Assembly: GCF_900114535.1 (NCBI RefSeq)
Contig: NZ_FOTK01000037.1
Location: 1 to 62,646, forward strand
Source: Methylobacterium pseudosasicola
GTDB lineage: Bacteria; Pseudomonadota; Alphaproteobacteria; Rhizobiales; Beijerinckiaceae
Length of the DNA stretch: 62,646 nucleotides
Direction: 5' to 3'
Shown: in pieces, positions 7,278 through 16,296 of the stretch
Position numbering within the stretch: the first letter of the stretch is position 1
Layout of the letters: the number at the start of each line of letters is the position of its first letter
Made by a program: the position numbers and the translations under genes
The notes under the pieces: generated by a model
The model's input: the letters and a program-made list of their open reading frames with translations, nothing else
The model's database searches: none
Told to the model about the DNA's origin: nothing

Positions 7278-8938
7278 ACCCGATCTCCGCAGCAGTTCAG
7301 AATCCCACGCCGAAGCCGGATCGCGAGGTCGGGCCGTCCAACGCCAACGGCGACACTCCGCAGCAGGGGCCGGGGTGCGAGAGCGCTTTCGGGTCGGTGC
7401 TGCGCGAAATCTCGGGTGGGCGTGCGTCGTCCCCGGCTGACACTGATGCCGTGAAGGGCAAGCCCGACGACGCAGACAGCGACGCTCCACCGGTGGCGGC
7501 GGAGGTTGTGGTCGCACCGGCACCCGCTGCGCCGGCAAGCTCTGCCGCGGCGATTCTGGCGAACCTCCTGAGCCTTGCCTTGCCGGCCCTCGCGGCCGCC
7601 GATTCCAAGGTTCCGGCGCCCGTCCAGGCTCGGTCGAACGAGGCGCCCGTTGCTTCCGCGGCCGAAAGCCTGTCGGCCTCCATGCTCGGGTCCACCGGAG
7701 CATCGGCCGGCACGTCTTCGGGATCTGCCTCGACGCCTATCAGGATCCCCCCCGGCGACGCGAAGGCGCATCCAGCATCAGCCCGCGATGCAGCACCCAC
7801 CGATCGTGCAGCGGATGCGAAGGATATAGCCCCCGCAGACAGCGAAGCCCGCAAAGACAATCTCACGCGGGTAGGCACCGCAACGCGCGCTGAGGATGTT
7901 GCGCAGCCCGACAGCGCAACGCGCACGGAAGAGCCCCCGCGCGCGGATATCGCCGCCCGCACGGACATCACAAAGGTGCTCCAGACCGCCGCGGCGAAGA
8001 TCGAGGTGCTCGGTCGCGCTGTTCATTTCAAGCCCGTCGTACCCGGTGGCCCGCCGGCGCCCGATGCCGCGCCGGCGGGCCAGACCAAGCCGGCCACCAC
8101 CGAAGTCGGCGCCGAGATCGCCACAGCCACGCCGCAGATCGCCAAGCCCGAAATACCGACCCTGAACGCGGCGGCAGCGGCGCTGAAGCTCGCCCCCCAG
8201 ATCCGGTCCGAGCCGGATCCGCGGCGCGCCGTGGCTGCAGCGTCCGATGGGGAGGGCGAGCAGCCGGCGGTGATCGCCCCCGCCCAGGGCCGCGCGGTGT
8301 CGGGCGTCGAACGGGCCGTCCTGGCCGCCGTCGGCGAGCGCGCGGAGGACTCTTCCGCGGCGTCGGCAGCGCCTCGGGACGGGAATGGGACCGCCACGAG
8401 CCTGCCCGCCGGATCCCTGCCGTTGATCGCCACGGCCATCCGGGAGGAGCTCCAACGCGCGACCGCGGCGGCGGCGCAGGGCTCGCTCCCAGCCGATCCG
8501 GGAGCCGGCGCCGTCCCGGCGGGGCCGCTGCGCACGCTCAAGATCCAGCTTCGGCCGGAGGAGCTGGGGGTCGTCACCGTGGAGATGCGGCTCTCGAACG
8601 GCCTGCTCGAAACGCATCTGCGCGCCTCGCAGCCGGAGACCGCCGCGCTCCTGCACAAGGACACGGCGATCCTCACCGACCTCCTGAGCAACAGCAGCTA
8701 TCGGGCCGAGGTCAGCGTCGGGCAGGCGCGGTCGGCCGATGCCGGCGGCTCGGGCGGCTCCCAGCAACAGGCTTCCCAGCAGCAGGCCGCGTCGTCGTTC
8801 GCCGACGGCGGCGCGCGACCGGGCAACGAGGGCGCCAGACAGAGGCAGGACGCGCAGCGCCAAGCCACCACCACCCGACGCGAAGGAGAACGGACGGATG
8901 AAGCGGTACGTCCTCGTGACGGCGGCATTTATCTCTAG
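7274..8938 (+). CDS. motD: MotD / FliK-like flagellar hook-length control protein
   Basis: 554 residues. The first ~410 are Ala/Pro/Glu-rich and disordered, including a repeat-like stretch around 170-235 with recurring A-x-R-T/A-D units. The C-terminal Flg_hook domain (about 415-490) is clear: LKIQLRPEELGVVTVEMRL and ETAALLHKDTAILTDLL are the FliK signature. A Gln/Ser-rich, then charged tail follows. In rhizobia motD was reassigned as fliK, the secreted ruler that sets hook length. The start overlaps the motC stop (ATGA), and the 3' end overlaps the transglycosylase gene by 41 bases. Confidence 0.85.
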   Translation: MNPISAAVQNPTPKPDREVGPSNANGDTPQQGPGCESAFGSVLREISGGRASSPADTDAVKGKPDDADSDAPPVAAEVVVAPAPAAPASSAAAILANLLSLALPALAAADSKVPAPVQARSNEAPVASAAESLSASMLGSTGASAGTSSGSASTPIRIPPGDAKAHPASARDAAPTDRAADAKDIAPADSEARKDNLTRVGTATRAEDVAQPDSATRTEEPPRADIAARTDITKVLQTAAAKIEVLGRAVHFKPVVPGGPPAPDAAPAGQTKPATTEVGAEIATATPQIAKPEIPTLNAAAAALKLAPQIRSEPDPRRAVAAASDGEGEQPAVIAPAQGRAVSGVERAVLAAVGERAEDSSAASAAPRDGNGTATSLPAGSLPLIATAIREELQRATAAAAQGSLPADPGAGAVPAGPLRTLKIQLRPEELGVVTVEMRLSNGLLETHLRASQPETAALLHKDTAILTDLLSNSSYRAEVSVGQARSADAGGSGGSQQQASQQQAASSFADGGARPGNEGARQRQDAQRQATTTRREGERTDEAVRPRDGGIYL

Positions 8939-9443
8939 CGCCGTCCCGGCCACAGCGAATGTCTGCGAGGACGAGATGGGGCGCGCCTCCGCGCGCTACG
9001 GCGTGCCGCTGGGCGTGCTTTATGCCGTCGGCCTGACGGAGACCGGCAAGCGCGGCTCGCTGCAGCCCTATGCCATGAACATCGCCGGGACGGCCTATTT
9101 CGGGACGGGGCCGCGGGACGTGCTCGCCCGTTTCGCGGAGGCGCGCAGCAAGGGCGTGCGCCTGATCGATCTCGGCTGCATGCAGATCAACCACCATTAC
9201 CACGGCGGCAAGTTCAACTCGGTCGAGGCCATGATCGACCCGCACGCGAACGTCCAGTACGCGACGCAATTCCTTCAGGAACTCAAGAAGCGGGAGGGCA
9301 GCTGGACCATGGCGGTGGCCCGCTACCATGCCGGACCGAACAACAATGCCGCGCAGAAGCAGTATATCTGCCGGGTCGTCGCCAACATGGTCGCGACGGG
9401 ATTCGGCCAGTGGACCCCGGCGGCGACGCAGTTCTGCCGGTGA
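8898..9443 (+). CDS. Lytic transglycosylase (SLT domain)
   Basis: 181 residues; start chosen because AAGGAGA stands 8 bases upstream. Signal peptide MKRYVLVTAAFISSAVPATA, so periplasmic. Catalytic Glu is in VGLTETGK; GCMQINHHYH and VARYHAG are the usual family 1 SLT motifs. It cleaves the MurNAc-GlcNAc bond to 1,6-anhydro products. Translationally overlapped with motD, so it probably makes local gaps in peptidoglycan for the flagellar rod, the job of comparable genes in rhizobial flagellar clusters. Confidence 0.88.
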   Translation: MKRYVLVTAAFISSAVPATANVCEDEMGRASARYGVPLGVLYAVGLTETGKRGSLQPYAMNIAGTAYFGTGPRDVLARFAEARSKGVRLIDLGCMQINHHYHGGKFNSVEAMIDPHANVQYATQFLQELKKREGSWTMAVARYHAGPNNNAAQKQYICRVVANMVATGFGQWTPAATQFCR

Positions 9444-9670
9444 TCCCCCGTCCGTCGAGGGGGGCCTCGGCCGCGCCGAATCGCGTTAAAAGCGGCCACG
9501 CCTTCGCCGGCGCCGGCTGCACGGCCTTATGCAGGACAGGGGCGGGAAACGGATTCTTCAGCGCCAACAGCGCAGATTACTGAACACGCTAGGCAGATGC
9601 CGCTGATTGGCCGCTCATACGTTGAGCCGGACGGCAGACGCCACCATCCTTCCGGGGCTGGGGGAGCATC

Positions 9671-9784
9671 ATGAACGACGCGCCAGACCCGCCGGACAAC
9701 CCTTTCGCGAAGACGCTGCTGCTGTTCGCCGTCACCGTCGCCGTCATCGCGGTCTCGGCCTACATCCTCATCCGGATGGATTGA
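9671..9784 (+). CDS. 37-residue single-pass membrane protein
   Basis: MNDAPDPPDNPFAKTLL followed by a single hydrophobic helix (LLFAVTVAVIAVSAYILI) and a short RMD tail. GGGGAG lies just before the ATG. Acidic N-terminus and one transmembrane segment suggest a small inner-membrane protein. Function unknown; it is short enough that conservation would be needed to confirm it. Confidence 0.5.
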   Translation: MNDAPDPPDNPFAKTLLLFAVTVAVIAVSAYILIRMD

Positions 9785-9790
9785 AGTCCG

Positions 9791-10219
9791 TCACAAAGTC
9801 CGGCAGCTCCCGTAGCTCATCTTGATCTCGCTGCGGTCTTCCGGATTGAGCTGCGCCTCGACGAAGTTCAGCTTGTTGAGATCGATCAGAAGAAAATACA
9901 CGCCGTTCTGGCATTTGATCGCATTGCGCGGCGTCCGCTCGTTCAGACGCGGCGAGGCCACCTGGCATTCGTAATAATCGGACCGTCCGGCGGAGATGAC
10001 GGTCAGCAAGCCGCCGCTGGCGACCAGCGAGAAGGTCCGCGCCCGTTGCGGCTGCGATGGCGACTTCGCGCCTTCGGGGACAGGGACGGGGGCGGGGACC
10101 GGATCAAGCCGCACCGACACGTCCTCCGTACAGGTCATCGGGCGGCGCAACTGAGAGGCCGCCGGCACGAGGCTCAGCATGAGAACCGCGCCGGCGAGCG
10201 CTACCCGGTGGGCGATCAT
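9791..10219 (-). CDS. Secreted hypothetical protein, 142 residues
   Basis: Signal peptide MIAHRVALAGAVLMLSLVPAAS, then a mature protein of about 120 residues with four cysteines (CTED, ECQV, KCQN, SCRTL), which could form two disulfides in the periplasm. A Pro-rich linker (VPAPVPVPE) precedes the folded part. Family not recognised. It converges with the 37-residue membrane protein gene, leaving only 6 bases between the stops. Confidence 0.6.
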   Translation of the reverse strand: MIAHRVALAGAVLMLSLVPAASQLRRPMTCTEDVSVRLDPVPAPVPVPEGAKSPSQPQRARTFSLVASGGLLTVISAGRSDYYECQVASPRLNERTPRNAIKCQNGVYFLLIDLNKLNFVEAQLNPEDRSEIKMSYGSCRTL

Positions 10220-10496
10220 CGGCAGGAATTCCGTGATTCGTGGGTAGTTTCTACCGACAAGCTAAGGCTTTGTCCGTCGATGTAAATGTCGCACCCGCGG
10301 GCGGCGGAACCGATCAACAGTTTTGCCGCCGGTGGCGATGTCACTTCATCTGCCAGTACCGGTCAAGCCGGATCATTCGACAGCATCGGAGAGGCCTGGA
10401 CCGAGGAATCGGCCTTCGCCGGATCAGCGCGAGAGCCGTCCTTGATGGGACGCGCTCGCTGACGCCGAACCGATATCCATGTCGGCGGCAAGCGCC

Positions 10497-10688
10497 CTAA
10501 CCGTCCGGATCGTCGGGGTTGTCGTTCGCGGCGGTCTCCGCATCGCGGCGCAGGGCGATCTCCGCGCCGACCTCGATCAGCAGCAAGCGCGACAGGAGCT
10601 GCATGGTCGACGTGCCATGCACGAGCAGAAGTTCATGCGCCGCGATGGCTGCCTCCACCATGCGGCCGAAACCCTCATCCTCAGACAT
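10497..10688 (-). CDS. Small hypothetical protein, 63 residues
   Basis: MSEDEGFGRMVEAAIAAHELLLVHGT then helical SRLLLIEVGAEIAL and an acidic Asn/Asp tail. The upstream in-frame extension is Arg/Pro-rich and looks non-coding, so the inner ATG is preferred, though no strong ribosome site precedes it. The composition suits a small cytosolic helical protein. Function unknown. Confidence 0.45.
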   Translation of the reverse strand: MSEDEGFGRMVEAAIAAHELLLVHGTSTMQLLSRLLLIEVGAEIALRRDAETAANDNPDDPDG

Positions 10689-10900
10689 CGTCGCGCAAGA
10701 GCCGAGTTGAATGCGAGCATACAACTTTAAGATCTGGCTTCGGTTCGATACCCGCGGAGGAAATCGGGATCCCCGCGGCCTCGGACGCGCGATCCGAGGC
10801 CGGCCGACTGGCCCGGCGACCGTGCCGGGCCCTTTACGCGACAAGGGCATGCCGGACCGCGACCGGGCAGGGCTACGCGGATCCTGTGCCGTGACCGGCC

Positions 10901-11497
10901 CTATTGCGCCGCCGGCAGAGCCGGGATCGCCGCGTAGGTCGAGACCGTCGTGGGTAGCGCGGGGGAATTCGGCATTTCCTTTCGGGCCGCGCGGGAATCG
11001 CGCTTCTCATAGAAGGCATTGCCGCCGGCCACGGCCACGTAATGCATGTTCTTGTACGGGAAGTGATGGCCCGCCGTGTGGAAATACATCGCCTTCCCGA
11101 CCTTTGGGTGCCGCTCGCCCGCCAGCACCGCATCGGCCGCGTCGGCGACCTTCTGCAGGTCGCGCTCCTGCATCGGCTTGGTGAGCACGCCGGGGGCGAA
11201 CTGGCCGGGCTGGCCGACCACCGCGCAGATGCCGCCCGGGAAGATCGCGGCTTCCAGCCGGTTCATGACCACGGTGCCGACGGCGAGCAGGCCGCCCTGG
11301 TCGCTGCGGTTCGATTCGAAATACATGGCCCGGCCGAGACAGTCGCGCTCCTCATCGCTGACGACCAGGGCCGGCTTGCGGTCGGGGATCGATCCTGTGA
11401 CCAGGGGTGAGGGCGTGGTGTTGCACGCTCCGAGGCCGCCGGCGAGCGCCAGGACGACCAGCCCGGATACGATCTTAGTCCTCTCGCTACCCTGCAT
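10901..11497 (-). CDS. SleB-type cell-wall hydrolase lipoprotein
   Basis: 198 residues. The N-terminus ends in a lipobox (LGGLGAC), so a lipoprotein. The Hydrolase_2 (SleB/CwlJ) domain spans about 50-170: CLGRAMYFESNRSDQGGLLAVGTVVMNR has the catalytic-type Glu in YFES, and later CAVVGQPGQFAPG and YFHTAGH are family motifs. Such enzymes cut peptidoglycan glycan strands; in non-sporing alphaproteobacteria they act in wall remodelling. A Pro/Ala-rich tail follows. It diverges from the riboswitch-TonB receptor unit. Confidence 0.88.
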   Translation of the reverse strand: MQGSERTKIVSGLVVLALAGGLGACNTTPSPLVTGSIPDRKPALVVSDEERDCLGRAMYFESNRSDQGGLLAVGTVVMNRLEAAIFPGGICAVVGQPGQFAPGVLTKPMQERDLQKVADAADAVLAGERHPKVGKAMYFHTAGHHFPYKNMHYVAVAGGNAFYEKRDSRAARKEMPNSPALPTTVSTYAAIPALPAAQ

Positions 11498-11914
11498 GCA
11501 TCAGCGCTCCGTCCTCCTGCAGCCGCGTTTCGGTGCGAGACGACCGCGCCATCGCAGTATCGCCTCCCGCCGTCGTTGTACGCGCCAAGCTTGAGTGCAC
11601 GTTCGCGGCGAGGATGTGGCGAGCGTTTGCCCATGTCTCGCCGAGGGCGCCGGATCGCGGGAGCGGGCAGACGGCCCCATGGACCCGGCGTGCGCTCCCT
11701 CGGCCCGCGAGCGAAGCCCGCCGCCGGCTGGTCGGTCAGGCCGAAAACTCGTTTTTCGGCCGATCGTTAGCGTCATGACTGGATTGGGTGCCGTGGGAGC
11801 TCCGGCACCGGCCTGCGGACAATCGACCGGCGCGGTGAGGGGGCCCGGTGTCATCCGGGAGACACACTGGCCGCCAACCGGTGCCGGGGCGTTGACGGGC
11901 CCCGCGCCTTGGCT
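11498..11914. other. Intergenic stretch before the cobalamin riboswitch
   Basis: About 415 bases between the divergent SleB hydrolase and the riboswitch. It should hold both promoters, but I could not pick out a convincing -35/-10 pair. No gene seen. Confidence 0.4.
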
Positions 11915-12112
11915 CGATGGTGGCCGCGACGGTTCCCTCCGGGGATCAAAAGGGAACGCGGTGAGGGGGTTTGCCCCCGAAGCCGCGGCTGCCCCCGCAA
12001 CTGTAAGCGGTGAGCCTTCTCGTCACCACGTCACTGGGCTCCCTCGCCCGGGAAGACGACGGGAGGGCGACGACCCGTGAGCCAGGAGACCTGCCGTCAG
12101 CCGTGGTCACAC
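11915..12112 (+). promoter_or_regulatory. Cobalamin (B12) riboswitch
   Basis: The B12-box GCCAGGAGACCTGCC is at about 12080-12094. Upstream are the conserved core GCTGCCCCCGCAACTGTAA at about 11988-12006, preceded by AGCCGCG, and the GGGAACGCGGTG segment at 11952-11963. Flanking sequences can close the basal stem. It reads into the TonB-dependent receptor start at 12223. Adenosylcobalamin binding would be expected to lower receptor expression; no separate expression platform was resolved. Confidence 0.93.
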
Positions 12113-12222
12113 GCGAAACGCGCTGGGCGGGGTGTCCTGGCGGGTGTCGGGACGCCCGTGCGCGAGCGCGGTCGGCGCGGCTTCATTCGCGGTGACGTGC
12201 CACTGCCGTCGCCCGAGGTCCC

Positions 12223-14385
12223 GTGTCCCGACCTGTCCCACGCTCCACGCTCTTGAACCTGTCCGCGCTGACGGTCCTCGGCCTCGCGGGCCTGCCTGCC
12301 GCGGCCTCTGCCCAGGATGGATCCCGGCCGAGCCCGGCCGCCGAGGCGACGCTGGACGAGATCTCGGTCACCGCCGAGCCGTCCGCGCCTCCGCGGGGTA
12401 GGGCCGCAGCCAGTGCAGGCTATGTCGGCGGTGTGACCGGCATCGGTGGCCCGCTCTTGACCGTGGATTCCGCCAGCGCCGGATTCATCACGGGCGCCCA
12501 GCTCAACAGCCGGCCGGTGACGCGCCCCGGCGAGGTGCTGGAAGAGGTTCCGGGCCTGATCGTCACGCAGCACAGCGGGGAGGGGAAGGCCAACCAGTTC
12601 TTCCTGCGCGGCTTCAACCTCGATCACGGCACCGACATCGCCCTGTTCCTGGACGGGATGCCGCTCAACATGCGCACCCACGCCCACGGCCAGGGCTACG
12701 CCGACATCAACTTCCTGATCCCGGAACTCGTCGGCGCGGTGGAGTTCCACAAGGGGCCGTACTTCGTGCGCGACGGCGACTTCGCCTCCGCCGGCTCGGT
12801 GCGGATCGACTATCTCGACACCGTCGCCAAGAACCTCGCGCTCACCTCCATCGGCAGCTTCGGCTACAAGCGCGCCCTCAGCATCGCCTCGACCCCGCTC
12901 GGCGACGGCAACCTTTTGGTTGCGGCCGACGCGCAGGTCTATGACGGGCCCTGGGTGGTCCCGGACGCCCTGCGCAAGATCAGCACCGTCGCCCGCTACA
13001 GCCAGGGCACGGCGCTGGACGGCTTCTCGGTCACCGGCATGGCCTATGCGAGCCGCTGGACCGCCACCAACCAGATCCCCGAGCGGGCGGTCGCGCAGGG
13101 GCTGATCGGCCGCTACGGCACGCTCAACCCCACGGATGGCGGCGATACGAGCCGCTTCTCGCTGTCCGGCCGCTTCAGCAGCACCGACGACACGGGGGTG
13201 ACCCGGGCCTCGGCCTACGTGATCCGCTCGCAGCTCAACCTGTTCAACGACTTCACGTATGTCCTCAACGACCCGGTCAATGGCGACCAGTTCCACCAGC
13301 TCGACCAGCGCATCATCGGCGGCGGCGAGGCCCTGCACATCTTCCAGGGCGACCTGTTCGGGCGCCCGATGGAGAACGAGATCGGCGTGCAGACCCGGAC
13401 CGACAGCATCCGGGTCGGGCTGTTCAACACCACGAACCGGCAATACCGCTCGGGCGTGCTCGACGACCGGGTGCTGGAGACCAGCGGCGCCTTCTATTTC
13501 GACAACCGGGTGCGCTGGACCGACTGGCTGCGCACCAGCCTCGGCTTCCGCGCCGACGGCTACGCCGCCCGCGTCGTCTCGGACACGCCGGCCAATTCCG
13601 GCCGGGCGCGCGACGGGATCGTCAACCCGAAGCTCGGCCTGACCCTCGGGCCCTGGTTCGATACCGAGCTCTACGTGAATTACGGCGGCGGCTTCCACTC
13701 GAACGACGTGCGCGGGGTGACTGCCACAATCGATCCGGCGAGCCCCCTGTTCAACATCGCCCGCGCGCCGTTCCTTGTGCCCTCGACCGGCTACGAGGTC
13801 GGGCTGCGCAACCGCTCGATCGCCGGGCTGGAGACGAGCCTCGCCCTGTTCCGGCTCGACTTCGCGTCCGAAAACCTGTTCCAGGGCGATACCGGCACCA
13901 CGGAGCCGAGCCGCCCGACCCGACGCTTCGGCGTCGAGTGGACCAACCGCTACGCGGTGACCCCGTTTCTCTCGCTGGAAGGCGACCTGACGATCACCAA
14001 TGCCCGGTTCTCGGACTTCGATCCGGTGGGAAACCGGGTGCCGGAGGCGCCCACCACCATCGCGTCGGCGGGCGTCACCTTCGGCGAGCCGCTCGGCTGG
14101 TTCGGCTCCCTGCGGTTCCGGTATTTCGGGCCGCGCCCCCTGATCGAGGACAACACGATCCGCTCGCGCCCGACCGCCCTGTTCAACTGCCGGGTCGGCT
14201 ACGCCTTCGAGAACGGGGTGAGCGTCTCCCTCGACGTGCTGAACCTGACCAACAGCCGATCCGACCAGATCACCTACGCCTACGTCTCGCGCCTGCCCGG
14301 GGAACCGGCCGAGGGCCTGATCGACCGCGTGTTCCACCCGGTGGAGCCCACGGCCGTGCGCCTCACCATCGCGGGCCGCTTCTGA
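12223..14385 (+). CDS. TonB-dependent outer-membrane receptor, probably for cobalamin
   Basis: 720 residues starting at GTG (GAGG upstream). Signal peptide to about residue 28 (AAASA). A TonB box is visible at TLDEISVTA (about 45-53). Plug domain about 85-200: GEVLEEVPGLIVTQHSGEGKA, FLRGFNLDHGTDIALFLDG, GAVEFHKGPY. The rest is a 22-strand-type barrel ending in TIAGRF with the terminal Phe needed for BAM assembly. The preceding B12 riboswitch strongly suggests cobalamin or a corrinoid as substrate; the protein itself is not obviously BtuB, and no transporter genes follow, so specificity is inferred from regulation. Confidence 0.9.
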   Translation: MSRPVPRSTLLNLSALTVLGLAGLPAAASAQDGSRPSPAAEATLDEISVTAEPSAPPRGRAAASAGYVGGVTGIGGPLLTVDSASAGFITGAQLNSRPVTRPGEVLEEVPGLIVTQHSGEGKANQFFLRGFNLDHGTDIALFLDGMPLNMRTHAHGQGYADINFLIPELVGAVEFHKGPYFVRDGDFASAGSVRIDYLDTVAKNLALTSIGSFGYKRALSIASTPLGDGNLLVAADAQVYDGPWVVPDALRKISTVARYSQGTALDGFSVTGMAYASRWTATNQIPERAVAQGLIGRYGTLNPTDGGDTSRFSLSGRFSSTDDTGVTRASAYVIRSQLNLFNDFTYVLNDPVNGDQFHQLDQRIIGGGEALHIFQGDLFGRPMENEIGVQTRTDSIRVGLFNTTNRQYRSGVLDDRVLETSGAFYFDNRVRWTDWLRTSLGFRADGYAARVVSDTPANSGRARDGIVNPKLGLTLGPWFDTELYVNYGGGFHSNDVRGVTATIDPASPLFNIARAPFLVPSTGYEVGLRNRSIAGLETSLALFRLDFASENLFQGDTGTTEPSRPTRRFGVEWTNRYAVTPFLSLEGDLTITNARFSDFDPVGNRVPEAPTTIASAGVTFGEPLGWFGSLRFRYFGPRPLIEDNTIRSRPTALFNCRVGYAFENGVSVSLDVLNLTNSRSDQITYAYVSRLPGEPAEGLIDRVFHPVEPTAVRLTIAGRF

Positions 14386-14407
14386 GCATGCCAGAGCCGG
14401 GGCCGGC

Positions 14408-14734
14408 TCAGTGCTGGCCCTGTCCGGACGCCAGGATGGCGACGCCCACCGCGATGATCGCGATCCCCACCAGCATGGTCGGGCTGATCGGCTCGCCGTA
14501 CAGCCACGCGCCGCCCAGCGCCGCGCCGATCATGCCGACCCCGGACCAGATCGCGTAGACCACCCCGATCGGCAGCATGTCCATGCTGCTCGACATCAGC
14601 CACAGGGCGGTGCCGTAGCCGATGGCCACGATCAAGGTCGGCCCCGGCCGGGTCAGCCCGTCGGCGGCTTTCAGCGCCAGGGTGGCGGTGACCTCCGCGC
14701 CGATCGCGAGCCCGAGGATCAGGAAAGGGTTCAT
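14408..14734 (-). CDS. SMR-family small multidrug efflux protein
   Basis: 108 residues beginning MNPFLILGLAIGAEVTATLALKA: four membrane helices and the essential Glu14 that exchanges protons for drug, as in EmrE/QacE/SugE-type proteins. GYGTALWLMSSSMDMLPIGVVYAIWSG is the usual helix 2-3 region. A longer in-frame extension upstream looks non-coding. It ends 22 bases from the receptor stop in convergent orientation. Substrate (quaternary ammonium drugs or guanidinium) cannot be told from sequence. Confidence 0.9.
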   Translation of the reverse strand: MNPFLILGLAIGAEVTATLALKAADGLTRPGPTLIVAIGYGTALWLMSSSMDMLPIGVVYAIWSGVGMIGAALGGAWLYGEPISPTMLVGIAIIAVGVAILASGQGQH

Positions 14735-15066
14735 CGCGCGGAAGACCTTGTGTGCAGGAACGGAGACAGCTTCAAGTGAAACCCGGATCTTCGGGTCAGC
14801 ATAGACGGTGAGGCAAGGACGGTGGGCTGCCGTTTGTACGCAGGCGCCGCCTCCCGTAAGATGCCACCAGACTTCGACGGCCCTTTTCCGCCGAATCCAT
14901 GAATATTTTCGAATCCCCCGGGCCGGGCTCGCGCGGCTGAAGCTTGAATTCAACGTCCGGCCGGGTTGGCCCTTCGTTAACGCCTCCTCATCATGGTCGC
15001 CGCGCGTGCCGAGGCCCCGGTCGACGGCACCACGACAGTCACGATCCAGAGCGATACCGATCCACC
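14735..15066. other. Intergenic region between divergent efflux and hydrolase genes
   Basis: About 330 bases between the divergently transcribed SMR gene and the serine hydrolase gene. No gene, clear promoter or repeat was identified. Confidence 0.35.
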
Positions 15067-16296
15067 ATGACTTCGTCGCCTGCGATCCCGGAGCCGTCGG
15101 CCCGCCCCCGTCCGGGACGCCGGCGGGGCGCGCGCTGGGGCGTGATCGCGGCGGCCGGCGGTGTCGTGGCGGCGGCCTGCGCCTGGACCGCCACGGCGCT
15201 GATCAACGTCCCCAACCCGGTCACCCTGGCGGCCTTGGCTGTCATCGAGCCCTCCGCGATCGGACCGTGGTTCCCGAGCCGCGTGGTGCAGGCGCCCGAA
15301 CAGGCCCGCGACCTGGCCTTCCGGCCGAGCCCGATCCTGGAGCGCGTCCCCTGGAAGGGGAAGACGGTCCCGCTCGCCACGATGCTGGCTGAGACGCACA
15401 CCAACGCCTTCCTGGTGGTGCAGGACGGAATCCTGATCCACGAATGGCAGCGCCCCGGGACCGGCCCGGCGACCCTGTTCCCCTCCTGGTCGGTGGCGAA
15501 GTCGATCGTGTCGCTGCTGGTCGGCGCCGCGGTGGCGCGCGGCAAGCTCGCGGAGACCGACCGGGTCTCGGCCCTGCTGCCCGAGCTGCGCAACGGCGCG
15601 GTGTTTAGCCAGATCACCGTGCGGGACCTACTCGACATGACGAGCGGGATCGCCGTGCCGGAGAATTACGACCCCCAGCATCCGCTCACCGGCACCGCCG
15701 GGATGTACCTGACCCGGGACATCACCGCCTTCGTGCGCGACAACGCCCATCTGGCGTTCAAGCCCGGCAGCCAGGGCCGCTACCGCAGCATCGACACCGA
15801 GCTGCTCGGCCTGATCCTGGCGCGGGTCGAGGGCAAGCCGCTGGCGGACCTGCTCTCGGAGCGGATCTGGAAGCCGATGGGCGCCCAGGCGGACGCGACC
15901 TGGAACCTCGACCGGGCCGGGGGAATCGAGAAGGCGTTCTGCTGCATCAACGCCACGCCCCGCGACTTCGCCCGCTTAGGCCTGCTGGTCGCCGATCAGG
16001 GCCGTGCCGGGCAGAACCGCATCATCCCGGCCCGCTGGATCGACCGGATCGAGACGCCGGCCCGCCGGGATGTCGATGGCTGGCAGTATTCGGCGCAATG
16101 GTGGCACGCCCCCGGGGGCGACGAGAGCGACATCTCGGCGATCGGCGTCTACGGCCAGTATGTCTACGTCAACCGCGAGACCGGCACCGTGATCGTGAAG
16201 CTCAGCGACCACGGCGCCGAGCAGGACGAGGTCGACACCCTGTCGGTCATGCAGGCCATCGCCAGCGACCGCGCCGCCCACCGCACGGCCCGCTGA
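15067..16296 (+). CDS. Serine hydrolase, class C beta-lactamase / PBP-like
   Basis: 409 residues. A cytoplasmic Arg-rich N-terminus (16-23) and one membrane helix (25-46) anchor the enzyme outside the inner membrane. Active-site motif SVAK at 142-145 supplies the nucleophilic Ser and Lys; the second motif looks like YRSID (YxN position is YRS), and DLLDMTSGIAVPENYD is typical of the family. Probably a D-aminopeptidase or esterase-like relative (nylon-oligomer hydrolase/EstB type) rather than a resistance beta-lactamase. The start follows the gene's first hydrophobic-anchor context, and the longer upstream frame looks non-coding. Confidence 0.85.
   Translation: MTSSPAIPEPSARPRPGRRRGARWGVIAAAGGVVAAACAWTATALINVPNPVTLAALAVIEPSAIGPWFPSRVVQAPEQARDLAFRPSPILERVPWKGKTVPLATMLAETHTNAFLVVQDGILIHEWQRPGTGPATLFPSWSVAKSIVSLLVGAAVARGKLAETDRVSALLPELRNGAVFSQITVRDLLDMTSGIAVPENYDPQHPLTGTAGMYLTRDITAFVRDNAHLAFKPGSQGRYRSIDTELLGLILARVEGKPLADLLSERIWKPMGAQADATWNLDRAGGIEKAFCCINATPRDFARLGLLVADQGRAGQNRIIPARWIDRIETPARRDVDGWQYSAQWWHAPGGDESDISAIGVYGQYVYVNRETGTVIVKLSDHGAEQDEVDTLSVMQAIASDRAAHRTAR

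Noticed and set aside
10731..10760. TTCGGTTCGATACCCGC as a tRNA T-arm
   Set aside because: No acceptor, D-arm or anticodon arm can be drawn around it.
12097..14337. Long open frame on the minus strand opposite the TonB receptor
   Set aside because: It is a GC-rich antisense shadow: composition is Gly/Arg/Val-rich with no domain, while the plus strand has a clear receptor with plug and barrel motifs and a riboswitch in front.
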